Source of the DNA: Deinococcus aestuarii
Lineage (GTDB): Bacteria > Deinococcota > Deinococci > Deinococcales > Deinococcaceae
DNA length: 64,000 bases
Direction of reading: 5' to 3'
Assembly (NCBI RefSeq): GCF_018863415.1
Contig: NZ_JAHKSN010000003.1
Coordinates: forward strand, 186,001 to 250,000
The position numbers and the translations under genes were made by a program. The notes below the pieces were generated by a model. The model was not told the DNA's origin, did not search any database, and saw only the letters and a program-made list of their open reading frames with translations. Positions 8,694-18,506 of this stretch are shown here, piece after piece; within the stretch, counting starts at the first letter, position 1, and each line of letters opens with the position of its first letter.

Positions 8694-9705
8694 CTCGCGT
8701 TCACCCGACCTCTCCGGCTTCAACGTGCCGGAGGGTGTGGTCGCGGGGACGCTTCAGGACCGCGTGAACGGCTCTGCACCTGCGGCCAGACGGGGGACCC
8801 GCACGGCCTGGGCGAGCCGCCGGGTGGACCTGACCCCCACCCGGCCCGGCCGTTGCGGGCATCCCCTGCCCGGCTGGCGCCGCCCGCGTGGTTCGCGGGG
8901 ACGGCCAGGAGGCCGCGCCAGGCGAACCCGGCGCCCTGATCCTGACCGGGCCCTCTCCTCGCCCCGGGCGACCACGCGCGCGGACGCCGTGATGGACGAC
9001 ATCAGCACAAAGTTCCCCGCCGGGACGAGCCGCAGGACACCCTGCCACACGACGTAAGGCGCGAGGCTCCGCGCGTCCGCCACCTGGCGACCTCTGGGGG
9101 AATACCTGCCCCAAGAAACCCGCAGGATCGGCAGGAGAACGCGAGGAACGACCGGAGGAGGTGCACGCGCGGCGGGAGTTCCGAACACCTGACCCCCCAC
9201 GTGCTCGTCAAGGCTTCCCAACGCGCCGAACGCGTCCGGGGGAATTCCGGTTGTGGGCGTGTGCAGTGGTGCCCGACATGTGCGAGCGGCGCCATAGGCG
9301 GGGAACCGGGCCGGACGGAGAGAACAACAGGGCGCCGGTCAGGTCCCGCCGCTGGGGCAATTTGCGTGACCGACCCGCATGGCCCCGTATGGCCCCTCGT
9401 GCGAGAGAAAGCCTGGCGACCCCAGCGGCAGCCCGGCCAGCACGCTCGGGACCAGCCGGACGGGCGGTGATTGACGCGCAGGGCCAGGTGCGGAGCAACC
9501 ACCGCAGGCGCTGGCGGTGGGATCGTCCTCCGGCTGTGACCTGACCCACATGCCACGACGCCACCGTGACACTCCTGTCAGAGACCATCCCCTAGGGTTC
9601 TTCTTGGCATGAAGCTTCCATGAAGGCACGGGAGTCGAGGTGCCGCTCCCAGTGCACCGCCGGCCTCCCGGTCTTCGCCTTTCGTCGCTTCGTCGGAGGA
9701 ACACC
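8694..9705. other. About 1 kb without a supportable gene
   Basis: Several overlapping frames of 90-180 codons exist on both strands, but none pairs a ribosome site with recognisable protein sequence, and they shadow one another as expected for GC-rich non-coding DNA. This is the longest gene-free stretch of the window apart from the repeat region. It may be a decayed gene or an untranslated leader for the surface-protein cluster. Confidence 0.5.
9567..9580. promoter_or_regulatory. Palindrome TGACActccTGTCA, possible operator
   Basis: A perfect 5-bp inverted repeat with a 4-bp spacer lies about 125 bases upstream of the first surface-cluster gene. It has the symmetry of a dimeric regulator site. 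No family was assigned. Confidence 0.35.
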
Positions 9706-10194
9706 ATGAATGTCTCTCTTACCGCCCCCCTCATCCTCACGCTGGTCGGTGCCAGTCTCGCCGCCGCCGCGCCGGGCACGCCTCCCAAGCCCACCCTGAC
9801 CGTTCAGCGTGTGGTGACGGTCGCGGTCGAGGGCAAGTCGGCGGAACGGCTGGAAGCGGTGGCGACCACCCGCCCGGGGGACCTGCTTCAGGCGAGCAGC
9901 GTCTTCTCGCTCAGCGGCAAGGAAAAGGGCGCGCGCTTCACCGTGCCTGTTCCCGCCAACACGACCTTCGTGCCCGGCAGCGTCCGGGCGAGTGCGGGCG
10001 TGCGCGTGACCTACGCCCTGAACCCGGCCGGACCCTTCTCCGCGACGCCGCTGAAAACGATTACGGTGCAGGAAAACGGCAAGGCGGTCACGAAGGAAGT
10101 GCCTGCCCCGCAAAACGAGTACCGCGCCGTGCGCTACGACCTCACCGGCCTGTCGGGCACCGTGACGGTCGGGCACCGCATCCGGGTGAACTGA
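9706..10194 (+). CDS. Secreted DUF11-like repeat protein (162 aa)
   Basis: A small exported protein. The ATG at 9706 follows GGAGGAACACC. The first 20 residues form a signal peptide (APLILTLVGASLAAAA). The rest is a single beta-sandwich-like unit of the type seen in DUF11 conserved-repeat proteins: FTVPVPANTTFVPGSVRA followed by strands up to RYDLTGLSGTVTVGHRIRVN at the end. It opens a run of five further same-strand genes for secreted proteins of the same general class, so it is probably a component of the same surface structure. It has no cysteines and no anchoring motif. Function unknown beyond the envelope location. Confidence 0.75.
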   Translation: MNVSLTAPLILTLVGASLAAAAPGTPPKPTLTVQRVVTVAVEGKSAERLEAVATTRPGDLLQASSVFSLSGKEKGARFTVPVPANTTFVPGSVRASAGVRVTYALNPAGPFSATPLKTITVQENGKAVTKEVPAPQNEYRAVRYDLTGLSGTVTVGHRIRVN

Positions 10195-10213
10195 GGCCCC
10201 CTCGCCGGGGGGC
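10195..10213 (+). terminator. Short C5/G5 hairpin after first surface gene
   Basis: GCCCCC and GGGGGC can pair around a short loop immediately after the TGA. There is no T-tract. It could be a terminator or attenuate transcription into the next gene, which begins 186 bases downstream. Confidence 0.35.
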
Positions 10214-10380
10214 ATCCAGCCTCCGGACGTCCAGACGACCAGACCGGCACTTCACCCCGGGAACGCCTTGAACCAAGGCAGAAAGGCAGCGCCTGACCGC
10301 GCTGGTGGGGCCTTCCCTCTCCTGCTGGGCGCCCAGGGCGCACTCCCCGGCAGGCGTCTCCCGCCCCACACTCCCCTTCG

Positions 10381-11904
10381 ATGAAAAAGCTCCTCGCCAC
10401 CACCCTGGCCCTCGCCGCGTTCTCCGTGTTCTCCCAGGGACTCGCCGTGGGCACCGCGGCCAACACCGCGATCTCCAACACCGGCTATCTCGACCTCACC
10501 GACGGGGTGACGACCACCACCCTCACCTCCACGCCCGTCGTCGTCAACGTGACGCAGGTGTACGGGATCACCATCACGCCCGACGGCACCACCACCGCGC
10601 CCGGCCAGAACGTCACCCTCTTCCCCGGGCAGACCGGCATCCTGACCTACACGCTGACGAACACCGGCAACGGCACCGACTCCTTCAACGTGGCCGCCGC
10701 CACCGCCAACGCCACCGCGCAGGGCGCCAGTATCCTGGGCGTCTACCTCGACAACCCTACGACGGGCACGGTCGGCAGCTACGACGCGGGCGACACGCTC
10801 GTGACCTCGGTCGCCAGCCTCGCCGCCGACGCCGCGCGCACCCTCTTCGTGCGCTACAGCCTGCCGAGCGGCACGACGGGCGGCAGCGCCTCGGGCGCCG
10901 CGCACCAGCTCAACCTCAGCGGCACGTCGGCGGGCGACACCACCAAGACCGACACCAACAACGTCGGGCAGTTCACGGTGGGCCGCGTCATCGACCTGAC
11001 GCTGAGCTCAACCCAGACGAAGACCGTCGCGCCGAACGGGACCGTCACCTTCACCGACACGCTGACGAACACCGGCAACACCACGCTCACCGCCGCCGAC
11101 ATCACGGCGACCGTCACGGCCGCCGCCACGAACGCGGCGGGCGCGAGCATCACCAACGGCTTTACCACGACCTACACGGTGGTGAACGGGGCCACCACCG
11201 TCTCGGGGAGCAACCTCGACACCCTGATCGACAGCGCGGTCGGCGCGGGGCTTGCGGCGGGGAGCAGCCTGACGATCACCGTGAATGTCGCGGCGCCGAG
11301 CGCGCCGAACGACCGCGACCAGCAGGCCCTCTCGATCACCGCCTTCAGCCCCACCACCGGCACGGGCGTGACCAACAACGCCCCCAGCACCGACACGCAG
11401 GGGCAGATCGTCAACACCGCCGTCGTGACGCGCGGGGTGGGCAGCGTGACGAAGACCGTGGCCCTGTGCAGCTCCGCGAGCAGTTGCCCGGCCCGCACCG
11501 CCGCGACCGCCGGCCCGATCAGCGCCAAGCCCGGCGAGTACGTCGTGTACTACCTCGAGGCGACCAACACCGGCACGGGCACCCTGACGAACGTCCGCCT
11601 GCGCGACGTCCTGCCCTCGGACTTCGTGCCCACCAGCGTCGGCGCCACCACCAGCCTCACGGGCGGCACCCTGAAGTTCAGCACCGACGGCACGGCCTGG
11701 GCCAGCGACGTGACCACCCTGGGCACGCTGACGGGCGGAAGCTCCACCCTGCACGTGGCGGTGGAAAACGGCGGCGTGGCGACCACCATCACCACCGCCG
11801 ACACCTTCACGGCGGGCAGCACCCTGCGCCTGCGCATCGTGGGGTACATCCGCACCGGCGCCACCACCGGCGGCACGGTCACCCGCGACGACAGCGGTCT
11901 GTAA
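10381..11904 (+). CDS. Secreted DUF11-domain surface protein, paralogue A (507 aa)
   Basis: An exported protein with a classical signal peptide (MKKLLATTLALAAFSV) and several Ig-like DUF11-type domains. The repeat hallmarks are GQTGILTYTLTNTGNGTD, GTVTFTDTLTNTGNTTLTA and PGEYVVYYLEATNTGTGTL, each the opening strand of a beta-sandwich. Thr, Asn, Ala and Gly dominate. One cysteine pair lies in the CSSASSC segment. No Shine-Dalgarno is visible before the ATG at 10381 (ACACTCCCCTTCG), so it may be leaderless or weakly translated. It shares domain order and wording with the next gene (AKPGEY, SVTKTV versus SVSKTV, NTGNGTD versus NLGNGTD), so the two are tandem paralogues. A structural surface subunit is likely. 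Confidence 0.85.
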   Translation: MKKLLATTLALAAFSVFSQGLAVGTAANTAISNTGYLDLTDGVTTTTLTSTPVVVNVTQVYGITITPDGTTTAPGQNVTLFPGQTGILTYTLTNTGNGTDSFNVAAATANATAQGASILGVYLDNPTTGTVGSYDAGDTLVTSVASLAADAARTLFVRYSLPSGTTGGSASGAAHQLNLSGTSAGDTTKTDTNNVGQFTVGRVIDLTLSSTQTKTVAPNGTVTFTDTLTNTGNTTLTAADITATVTAAATNAAGASITNGFTTTYTVVNGATTVSGSNLDTLIDSAVGAGLAAGSSLTITVNVAAPSAPNDRDQQALSITAFSPTTGTGVTNNAPSTDTQGQIVNTAVVTRGVGSVTKTVALCSSASSCPARTAATAGPISAKPGEYVVYYLEATNTGTGTLTNVRLRDVLPSDFVPTSVGATTSLTGGTLKFSTDGTAWASDVTTLGTLTGGSSTLHVAVENGGVATTITTADTFTAGSTLRLRIVGYIRTGATTGGTVTRDDSGL

Positions 11905-11978
11905 GCCGTCTGTAAGGCCCTGCCCACTACCTTAAGCCCCGTTCAACGCCACTCTTCCCGCCCCCTGACAGGAGAACC

Positions 11979-13400
11979 ATGAAGAAACTGCTCATCACCG
12001 CCCTGCTCGCCGCCGCCTCCGGCGCCCTCGCCGTCGGCGCCCCGGCCGGCAGCACCATCCAGAACATCGGTGTCTTCGAATTCACCGACGTGGGCGGCAC
12101 CACCACCTCCACGCCCACCACGCCGGTGAACGTCACCGTCAGCCAGCAGTTCGACCCGAACGTGCGCCAGGACGGCACGGTCAGCAACGTGGGGCAGACC
12201 GTGACCGCGCTGCCCGGCCAGACCGCCACCCTGACCTACGACGTCGAGAACCTCGGCAACGGCACCGACACCCTCAATCTGACCGTCACCGACGCCCAGA
12301 CCGGGGCCCCGCTCGCCGCGACGATCTACCTGGACAACGGCGACGGTACGTATGGCGTGGGCGACACCGCCGTGACCAGCCTTCCGAACATGGCCGCCGA
12401 TGAGCTGCGCCGCGTCTTCGTGGTGTACACCGTCCCGGCAGGCGCGCCCGGCAACCAGCAGACCTACGTCAACCTCACCGCGACCTCGGCGGGCGACCCC
12501 ACCCAGACCGACAACAACAACGTCGGCCTGATCACGGCCATGAGCATCCTCTCCCTCACGCTGGACGGGGACAACACCGTCAGCGTCACCCCGACGGGCA
12601 CCGTCACAGCCACCCACACCCTGACGAACACCGGCAACGCGACCCTCGACGCGAGCACGCTCGTCGCCACGAGCACGCTGACCGACCCGAACTCGGCGAG
12701 CGGCGGCGTGACCTACACCGTCACCAACAGCGCCACCGGCGCCTCGGTCAGCAACGCCAGCTTCCAGACGGCGCTGCGGAACGCGGGGAATCTGCCCGCG
12801 GGCGAGACCTACACCATCGTGGTGACCTACACGGGCGCGGCGGGCGCGACGAACGGCCAGTCGTTCACCAACCTGCTCACGGTGTACAGCAACGCGACCG
12901 ACACCACCGGCTTCGACAACCGCGTGGAACAGGGCCAGGCCGTCAGCGACACCGACACCGTGACCGTCAACCGCGGGGTGGCGAGCGTCTCCAAGACCGT
13001 GGACAACTGCGGCGCGGACGCCCTTTGCCAGACCGCCCCGGTGCTGAACTCCACGACCGCCAAGCCCGGCGAGTACCTGCGCTACACCGTCACGGTCACC
13101 AACACGGGCGGCTCGGCGCTGCGCTTCCCCACCCTGCGCGACTACGTGCCCGCGAACACGACCTTCAAGTCGGTCACCGGCACCTCCACCCAGTCGGGCA
13201 CCGTCCTCTACAGCAACAACCGCACCACCTGGTCCGCAGGCGCCCCGAGCGCGCTGGCGACCAGCACGACGAGCGCCTCGGGCCCCTTCGTGTACGTCGG
13301 CCTGGACAGCAGCAACGACGCCAGCGTGGACGCGGGCGACAGCCTCGCCCCCGGCCAGACCCTGCGCCTCGTGATCACGGTGCAGGTGCGCAACAACTAA
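11979..13400 (+). CDS. Secreted DUF11-domain surface protein, paralogue B (473 aa)
   Basis: Paralogue of the preceding gene, 74 bases downstream. The ATG at 11979 has a good ribosome site (CAGGAGAACC). A signal peptide is followed by an N-terminal block (GSTIQNIGVFEFTDVGGTT) also echoed in the next gene (GSVIENVGVYEDASG). Ig-like units begin at GQTATLTYDVENLGNGTD, GTVTATHTLTNTGNATLDA and KPGEYLRYTVTVTNTGG. A cysteine pair (CGADALC) occupies the same place as in paralogue A. There is no transmembrane anchor, lipobox or sortase motif. The family is known mainly as bacterial cell-surface modules; no enzymatic activity is expected. Probably an envelope or filament subunit. Confidence 0.85.
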   Translation: MKKLLITALLAAASGALAVGAPAGSTIQNIGVFEFTDVGGTTTSTPTTPVNVTVSQQFDPNVRQDGTVSNVGQTVTALPGQTATLTYDVENLGNGTDTLNLTVTDAQTGAPLAATIYLDNGDGTYGVGDTAVTSLPNMAADELRRVFVVYTVPAGAPGNQQTYVNLTATSAGDPTQTDNNNVGLITAMSILSLTLDGDNTVSVTPTGTVTATHTLTNTGNATLDASTLVATSTLTDPNSASGGVTYTVTNSATGASVSNASFQTALRNAGNLPAGETYTIVVTYTGAAGATNGQSFTNLLTVYSNATDTTGFDNRVEQGQAVSDTDTVTVNRGVASVSKTVDNCGADALCQTAPVLNSTTAKPGEYLRYTVTVTNTGGSALRFPTLRDYVPANTTFKSVTGTSTQSGTVLYSNNRTTWSAGAPSALATSTTSASGPFVYVGLDSSNDASVDAGDSLAPGQTLRLVITVQVRNN

Positions 13401-13485
13401 GCCCCACCAAGTCCCTCTTTCCCCACGCGGGCAGGGTCGCGGCGCCGGTTCTCCGCCCCCTGCCCCGTTCCACGACCGGAGACCC

Positions 13486-15324
13486 ATGAAACGCCCCCAC
13501 CTGCTGCTTGCGCCCCTGCTGCTCTCGGCCGGAACCCCCGCCGGAAGCGTCATCGAGAATGTCGGCGTCTATGAGGACGCCTCGGGCCGGGTCGAGAGCC
13601 GGGTCACGGTCACCGTCGCCCCGGTCTGCTCGGCGAGCCTGACGCCGGGCCGCACGGACCGCAGCACGCACGTGGGCGAGGCCGTCACCGCCGCCTATCT
13701 CCTCACGAACACCGGCAACACCCCCGCCACCTTCCCGCTGGGCCTCACCCCCCGGCAGGAGGGGGCCCCCGCCTTCGCGGTCGTGGCCGACCTCAACGGC
13801 AACGGGCTGCCCGACGACGCCCCCGTGGACTCGGTCACCCTCGCGCCGGACGGGCAGCTTACCCTGCTCGTGAGCACCACTCCGGCGCGCCCGGGGGTCA
13901 GCAGCACCACCCTGATCACGGGGTGTGACGGCGACCTCACGGCCACCCTGACCGTCACCGCCAGCATCGGCGCCCCCGGGGTCAGCAAGACGGTGGACGG
14001 GGACGGGGCCGCCGAGGTGGGGGACCTCGTGCGCTACACGGTCACCGTCACCAACCCCGAGGGGATCGAGATGCCGGACGTGCTGGTCGAGGACACCCTC
14101 AGCCCGGCGCTGGAGTTCGTCGCGGTCGAGGGCGCCCCGGCGGCCAGCGCCACCCCGCTCCCGGGCGGGCAGACGCGCGTGGCCTGGCGGCAGTCCCTGG
14201 CGCCGGGCGAGCGCCGCGTCTACACCCTGGTGGCGCGCGTGCGCGGGGAGGTCGCCGACGACACCGAGGTCACGAACGTCGCCACCGCGACCGGCGAGGG
14301 GGGCAGCAACACCTCCACGCCGCCCGCCGTCGTGCGGGTCTTCACCTCGCGGATTCTCGTGACCAAGGCGGTGAGCACGGCGGTGGTCGATCCGGGCGGC
14401 ACCGTCACCTACACGGTCACCGTCACCAACCCCGCCGACACCACCCTCAGCGAGACGGTGATTCAGGACACGCCCGACCCCCGGATGGAGGTGCTGCCGG
14501 GAACGGTGCGGGTGAACGGACAGGCGGTGGCGGCCACCCTGGCGGGCGGCGTGCTGACGGTCCCGGTCGGCACCCTCGCCCCGCACTCGGGCGCCACGAT
14601 CACCTACGACGCCCGGCTGCCGCTGGTGGGCGACGGCACGCCCCTGAACAACGCCGCGCAGGCGCGGGCCCGGGGCCGCCAGGGCACGGTGATGGCCGAC
14701 GTGAAGAGCAACGTCGCCAACGCCAAGGTGACCCTGCGCAGGAGCCTGAGCGGCTCGGGCAACGATCTCGTGGGGCGGGTCTTCGTGGACGTGGACGGCA
14801 ACGCCCGCTACACGTCCGGGACCGACCGCCCGTTGCCCCGCGCCCGGGTGCTCCTCGCCGGGGGGCGCGAGGCGCTGACCGACGCGGCCGGGCTGTACTC
14901 CTTCAAGAACGTCGTCCCCGGCCTGAACGCCGTGCGGCTCGATCCGCGCAGCGTGCCGTACACCCCCGCCCCCGCGGCCGCCGCGCCGCAGTTCTCGGCC
15001 CCCGGCAGCGCCACCGTGCAGGTCACGGCCCTGACGGTGCTCGACTTCCCGTTGCAACCGAACCGGCTGGGCTTTGGCGCCGGGGCCGAGCTGCGCCTCG
15101 CCGGAAGCACCCATACCTTCACCCCGCGCGCCCCCGACGCCGGGTGGGACGTCGCCAGCCGCTCGGAGGCCGGGGCCTGCGTGCGCCTCGGCGAGGCCCA
15201 GGCCGGGCGGGTGGTCCGCCTCCCGGCGGGCGTGACCGTCACCACGCCGCTGCCCAGCCCCCATCCCGCCGCCACCCGCCGCCCGCTCAGCCTGCCCCCC
15301 GTGGAGGAGATCCCGTGCCCCTGA
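13486..15324 (+). CDS. Secreted multi-DUF11 protein with SdrD_B-like domain (612 aa)
   Basis: Third member of the surface run. After a signal peptide (about residues 1-19) come three DUF11-like sandwiches, with openings such as VGDLVRYTVTVTNPEGIEMP and GGTVTYTVTVTNPADTTLSE. They are followed near residue 425-475 by a collagen-binding/SdrD_B-like domain (LVGRVFVDVDGNARYTSGTD ... GLYSFKNVVPGLNAVRLD), which in known proteins is a stiff, often calcium-bound stalk. The C-terminus is Pro-rich. The stop lies inside the start of the next gene (10-base overlap), which indicates tight coupling with the barrel protein. No anchoring motif is seen. It resembles a connector between Ig-like subunits and an outer-membrane partner; that role is inferred. 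Confidence 0.85.
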   Translation: MKRPHLLLAPLLLSAGTPAGSVIENVGVYEDASGRVESRVTVTVAPVCSASLTPGRTDRSTHVGEAVTAAYLLTNTGNTPATFPLGLTPRQEGAPAFAVVADLNGNGLPDDAPVDSVTLAPDGQLTLLVSTTPARPGVSSTTLITGCDGDLTATLTVTASIGAPGVSKTVDGDGAAEVGDLVRYTVTVTNPEGIEMPDVLVEDTLSPALEFVAVEGAPAASATPLPGGQTRVAWRQSLAPGERRVYTLVARVRGEVADDTEVTNVATATGEGGSNTSTPPAVVRVFTSRILVTKAVSTAVVDPGGTVTYTVTVTNPADTTLSETVIQDTPDPRMEVLPGTVRVNGQAVAATLAGGVLTVPVGTLAPHSGATITYDARLPLVGDGTPLNNAAQARARGRQGTVMADVKSNVANAKVTLRRSLSGSGNDLVGRVFVDVDGNARYTSGTDRPLPRARVLLAGGREALTDAAGLYSFKNVVPGLNAVRLDPRSVPYTPAPAAAAPQFSAPGSATVQVTALTVLDFPLQPNRLGFGAGAELRLAGSTHTFTPRAPDAGWDVASRSEAGACVRLGEAQAGRVVRLPAGVTVTTPLPSPHPAATRRPLSLPPVEEIPCP

Positions 15325-18300
15325 AACGCGCCCCGCTCAGCCTCACGTTGCTCCTGGCCCTCGGGTGGGCCGGGGCACAGGGCGCGGCCCCGACCCCACC
15401 GAGCGCCGAACCCGGCAGCGCGGCGGCTCCCGCCCCCACGTCGGCAGGGCGCCTGACCTTCACCTTCACGCTCCCCGCGCGCGTCCAGAGCGCCCTGATC
15501 AGCCTGCCGCTGGGGGAGCGGGTCCTGCCCGGCAGCACGCGGGTGAACGGCCAGCCCGCCGCCGACCCGGCCGTCAGCCCCGAGGGCCTGACCCAGTGGA
15601 ACGTGCCCGGCGGCACGGTGGCCCTCAGCTTCGAGGTGCCGGGGGACCTTCCCGCGTCCCTGACGCCCGGCGTCGCCGTGCAATACGACACCGGCCTGAC
15701 GGAGACCCTGGAGGGCGGCGCCCCCTACCGCACCCTCCCGCCCCGGGCGGCCCCGGCCGCGGTGCGGGACGGCCTGATTCTCAGCCCCGCGCAGGGCGCG
15801 GGCGTGCGCGGGCGCAGCAGCGTGGGCGTCACCGTGCGCACCCCGCTCAACGCGGACGTGACCCTGCGGGTGAACGGCGAGGAGGTGCCGCAGGCGCGCG
15901 TGGGCCGGCGCACCGACGACTCCGCGCGGGGGGAGACGACCCGCGAGTTCATCGGCGTGCCGCTGCGGCCCGGCGAGAACACGATTACCGCCGTGGCCGG
16001 GGACGTGCGCGACGAGGTGCGGGTGCGCGCCGCCGACGTGGCGCAGGGCGCCGTGCTGCGGGACGTGGTGGCCCGCGCAGACGGCTTCACGCCGATCACG
16101 GCCACGGTCGAGGTCCAGGACGCCGCCGGGGAGCGGACCGTGCTCCCCTTCGTCACCGTCGAGGACCCCGGACGCCTGACCCTCGCCACGCCGGACGCCG
16201 ACCCCAGCCAGTCGGGGATGCAGCTCCGGGTGGTGGACGGGCAGGCCGAGGTGCGCTTCTCGCCGCTCAGCGGCCCGCTGGACACCCGGCTGGTCCTCGA
16301 CGTGAACGGGCACCGGGTCGAGCTGCCCCTCACGGTGGCGGCCGACCAGCACCGCACCCTGATCGCGGCGGGCGCGGCGACCCTGAACAGCGCGGGCGAG
16401 GGCACGCTGGAGGCGCGCGGCACGCTGGAGGCCCCGGTCGGGCCGGGCCAGCTCACCGTCAACCTCGACAGCGCCGGGGCGCACACGGACACCCCGGAGT
16501 ACACCCGCTACCCCTCGCTGGGCGACCAGAGCGAGGAAAGGCGTCCCCTGGAGGCGGACGGCCTGCTCGCGGCGCGCTACGACCACCCCGGCTTCACCGC
16601 GACCTACGCGCGCCTCTCCGCGCAGGACCCGGTGTTCGGGCGCCCGGACGGCGGCGACGCCCTGAACGTCCGCACGAACGGGGACACGCGCGTCACCGCC
16701 TACCTCGCCCCCTACGCGGGAAACACCCACGAGGCGGCGCTGCCGCTGAACGGGACGCGGGTGTCGCGCCTCCCGGCCGACATCGACCCCCAGCGCGCCC
16801 GCCTCTTCCTGCGCGTCACGGTGGACGGCGTGACGACCGAGCGTGAACTCGTGCGCGGGGTCGACTTCGTGACCGACGAGGCGGGCGTGGTGACCTTCCC
16901 GCGCGCGGTCGTGGCGCAGCCGGACGTGAACACCACCGTCAGCCTGATCGCGCGCGGTCCCGGGCTGGACGGGGAGATTGACCCCGGCGCCCAGGTCGCC
17001 GTGACGCGCGAGTTCCGGGCGGGCGAGGCGCGGCTCACCGCGGGCGCGGGCGTCCATGCGAGCCGCGAGGACCTCACGGTCGGGGCCCGGCTCCAGGTCG
17101 AGGACCTCACCGGGCCGAACACGCTGGGCGCCGACCTGCTCGTCGCGGTCGCGGCGGGCGGCACCCGCGCCCGGCTGGAGGCGGGCGGCGTGACCTTCGG
17201 CACCCGCTGGAGTGCCCTCGCCACCCACGAGACCGAGGGGTACGCCGGGGTGGACGCCACCGGCACCTCCGGCCAGAGCGCCGCCTTGGCCGCCGCCCGG
17301 CCGCTCACGAAAACCTTCGGGGTCGGGGCGAGCCTGCGCTACCTGCGGGACGCGAGCGGCACGGGGCTGCGCGCCGGGCTCGACGCCATCTACACCCCCT
17401 CGGACGCGCAGGCCTACACGCTCGGCGTCTTCACGGGCACGGGCACCTTGGCGGGCACGGGGCTCAGCGCAGGCGCCCGCCTGACCCGGGGCCCCTGGAC
17501 GGCGCAGCTCGCCGCCCAGCAGGCCTTTGACACCGGCAACGGCCAGTACAGCGCCGCGCTGCTGCGCCGCCTGCCGCTTCCCGCGCCGGTCGCCACGGCG
17601 GGCACCGAACTCGCCGCCGGGGTGCGCCTCTCGGCCCGGCGCCAGGACGGCGACTTCTCCGTGAGCACCGCCGCCGTGCTCACCGGGCGCAGCGGCCCCT
17701 ACACCGCCAGCCTGGAGTACGCCCTGCCCACCACCCCGGCCGCTGAGGGCGAGGCGCGCGGCAGCGTGCAGGCGACCTGGACCCTGCGCCCCGGCGTGAA
17801 CCTCGGCGCGCAACTGGGGGCCGGGCCCACCGGGCAGCAGGCCAGCCTGGACGCCCGGGTGAACACGGACCGCACCGTCGCCACGGCGGGCGTGGACCTC
17901 GGGCGCAACGTGCAAAGCGGGGAGGGCCGCCTGGCGGGCGCGCTGCGCTTCTCGGTCAGCCACACCCTGCGGGCCGGGGACCGCCCGGTGGGCGTCACCG
18001 CCGATGGCCTGAGCGTGTTCGGCGCGGGCGGGGGCGGGCACCGGTACGGCGCCGGGTTCACCTACCGCGGCGAGGAGGTCCAGGTCGCCGCCTACGCCCG
18101 CCTGCGCGCCGGGACCCTGACGAGCACCGGGGAGGGCACCGAGCTGATGGCCGAGGTCAGCGCCACCCGCAACCGGGTCCGGGCCCAGGACCGCGTGCAG
18201 CTCGCCCTGCGGGCCGTGCCGGGTGACGCGGACGGCCTCGCGGCCCAGGCGGTCCTCGCCACCCGCTACTGGCTGAACGACCGCTTGGGCGTGGGGGCCG

Positions 18301-18506
18301 CCTACCGGGGGCTGTTCCAGCCGTCGCTGGGCCGCGGCGAGCACGCCTTCGGGGTGGAGGGGACCTACCGCGTGATGCCGGAGGCAGCCCTGACCCTCGG
18401 GTACAACTTCGGCGGCTTCACGCCGATCACCGCCGAGCCGACCAAGGCCGGAGCCTACCTGCGACTTGAATTCATGATCGACGAACTGACCGGAGACCGC
18501 CGATGA
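15315..18506 (+). CDS. Large envelope protein with C-terminal beta-barrel (1063 aa)
   Basis: The start is the GTG at 15315, preceded by GGAGGAGA and overlapping the previous gene by 10 bases. A signal peptide (about 1-22) leads to an Ala/Pro linker, then beta-sandwich domains. One contains the recurring phrase DVTLRVNGEEVPQARVG ... GVPLRPGENTITAV, known from large DUF11-associated surface proteins. From about residue 610 to the end, the sequence alternates short amphipathic strands with Gly-rich turns (EARLTAGAGVHASREDLTVG, LRAGLDAIYTPSDAQAYTLG, LTLGYNFGG) and closes with an aromatic, hydrophobic last strand (AYLRLEFMID). This pattern is typical of an outer-membrane barrel with periplasmic or extracellular modules. 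It may be the anchor or secretion pore for the neighbouring secreted subunits. It overlaps the next gene by ATGA. Confidence 0.85.
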   Translation: MPLKRAPLSLTLLLALGWAGAQGAAPTPPSAEPGSAAAPAPTSAGRLTFTFTLPARVQSALISLPLGERVLPGSTRVNGQPAADPAVSPEGLTQWNVPGGTVALSFEVPGDLPASLTPGVAVQYDTGLTETLEGGAPYRTLPPRAAPAAVRDGLILSPAQGAGVRGRSSVGVTVRTPLNADVTLRVNGEEVPQARVGRRTDDSARGETTREFIGVPLRPGENTITAVAGDVRDEVRVRAADVAQGAVLRDVVARADGFTPITATVEVQDAAGERTVLPFVTVEDPGRLTLATPDADPSQSGMQLRVVDGQAEVRFSPLSGPLDTRLVLDVNGHRVELPLTVAADQHRTLIAAGAATLNSAGEGTLEARGTLEAPVGPGQLTVNLDSAGAHTDTPEYTRYPSLGDQSEERRPLEADGLLAARYDHPGFTATYARLSAQDPVFGRPDGGDALNVRTNGDTRVTAYLAPYAGNTHEAALPLNGTRVSRLPADIDPQRARLFLRVTVDGVTTERELVRGVDFVTDEAGVVTFPRAVVAQPDVNTTVSLIARGPGLDGEIDPGAQVAVTREFRAGEARLTAGAGVHASREDLTVGARLQVEDLTGPNTLGADLLVAVAAGGTRARLEAGGVTFGTRWSALATHETEGYAGVDATGTSGQSAALAAARPLTKTFGVGASLRYLRDASGTGLRAGLDAIYTPSDAQAYTLGVFTGTGTLAGTGLSAGARLTRGPWTAQLAAQQAFDTGNGQYSAALLRRLPLPAPVATAGTELAAGVRLSARRQDGDFSVSTAAVLTGRSGPYTASLEYALPTTPAAEGEARGSVQATWTLRPGVNLGAQLGAGPTGQQASLDARVNTDRTVATAGVDLGRNVQSGEGRLAGALRFSVSHTLRAGDRPVGVTADGLSVFGAGGGGHRYGAGFTYRGEEVQVAAYARLRAGTLTSTGEGTELMAEVSATRNRVRAQDRVQLALRAVPGDADGLAAQAVLATRYWLNDRLGVGAAYRGLFQPSLGRGEHAFGVEGTYRVMPEAALTLGYNFGGFTPITAEPTKAGAYLRLEFMIDELTGDRR

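Noticed and set aside
8701..9221. Overlapping minus-strand frames of 137-155 codons
   Set aside because: They are mutually overlapping, lack ribosome sites and resemble no protein.
14808..18344. 1178-codon open frame on the minus strand opposite the barrel-protein gene
   Set aside because: It reads as low-complexity Arg/Gly/Ala text without domains and mirrors the codon bias of the plus-strand gene, which has a signal peptide and clear fold features.
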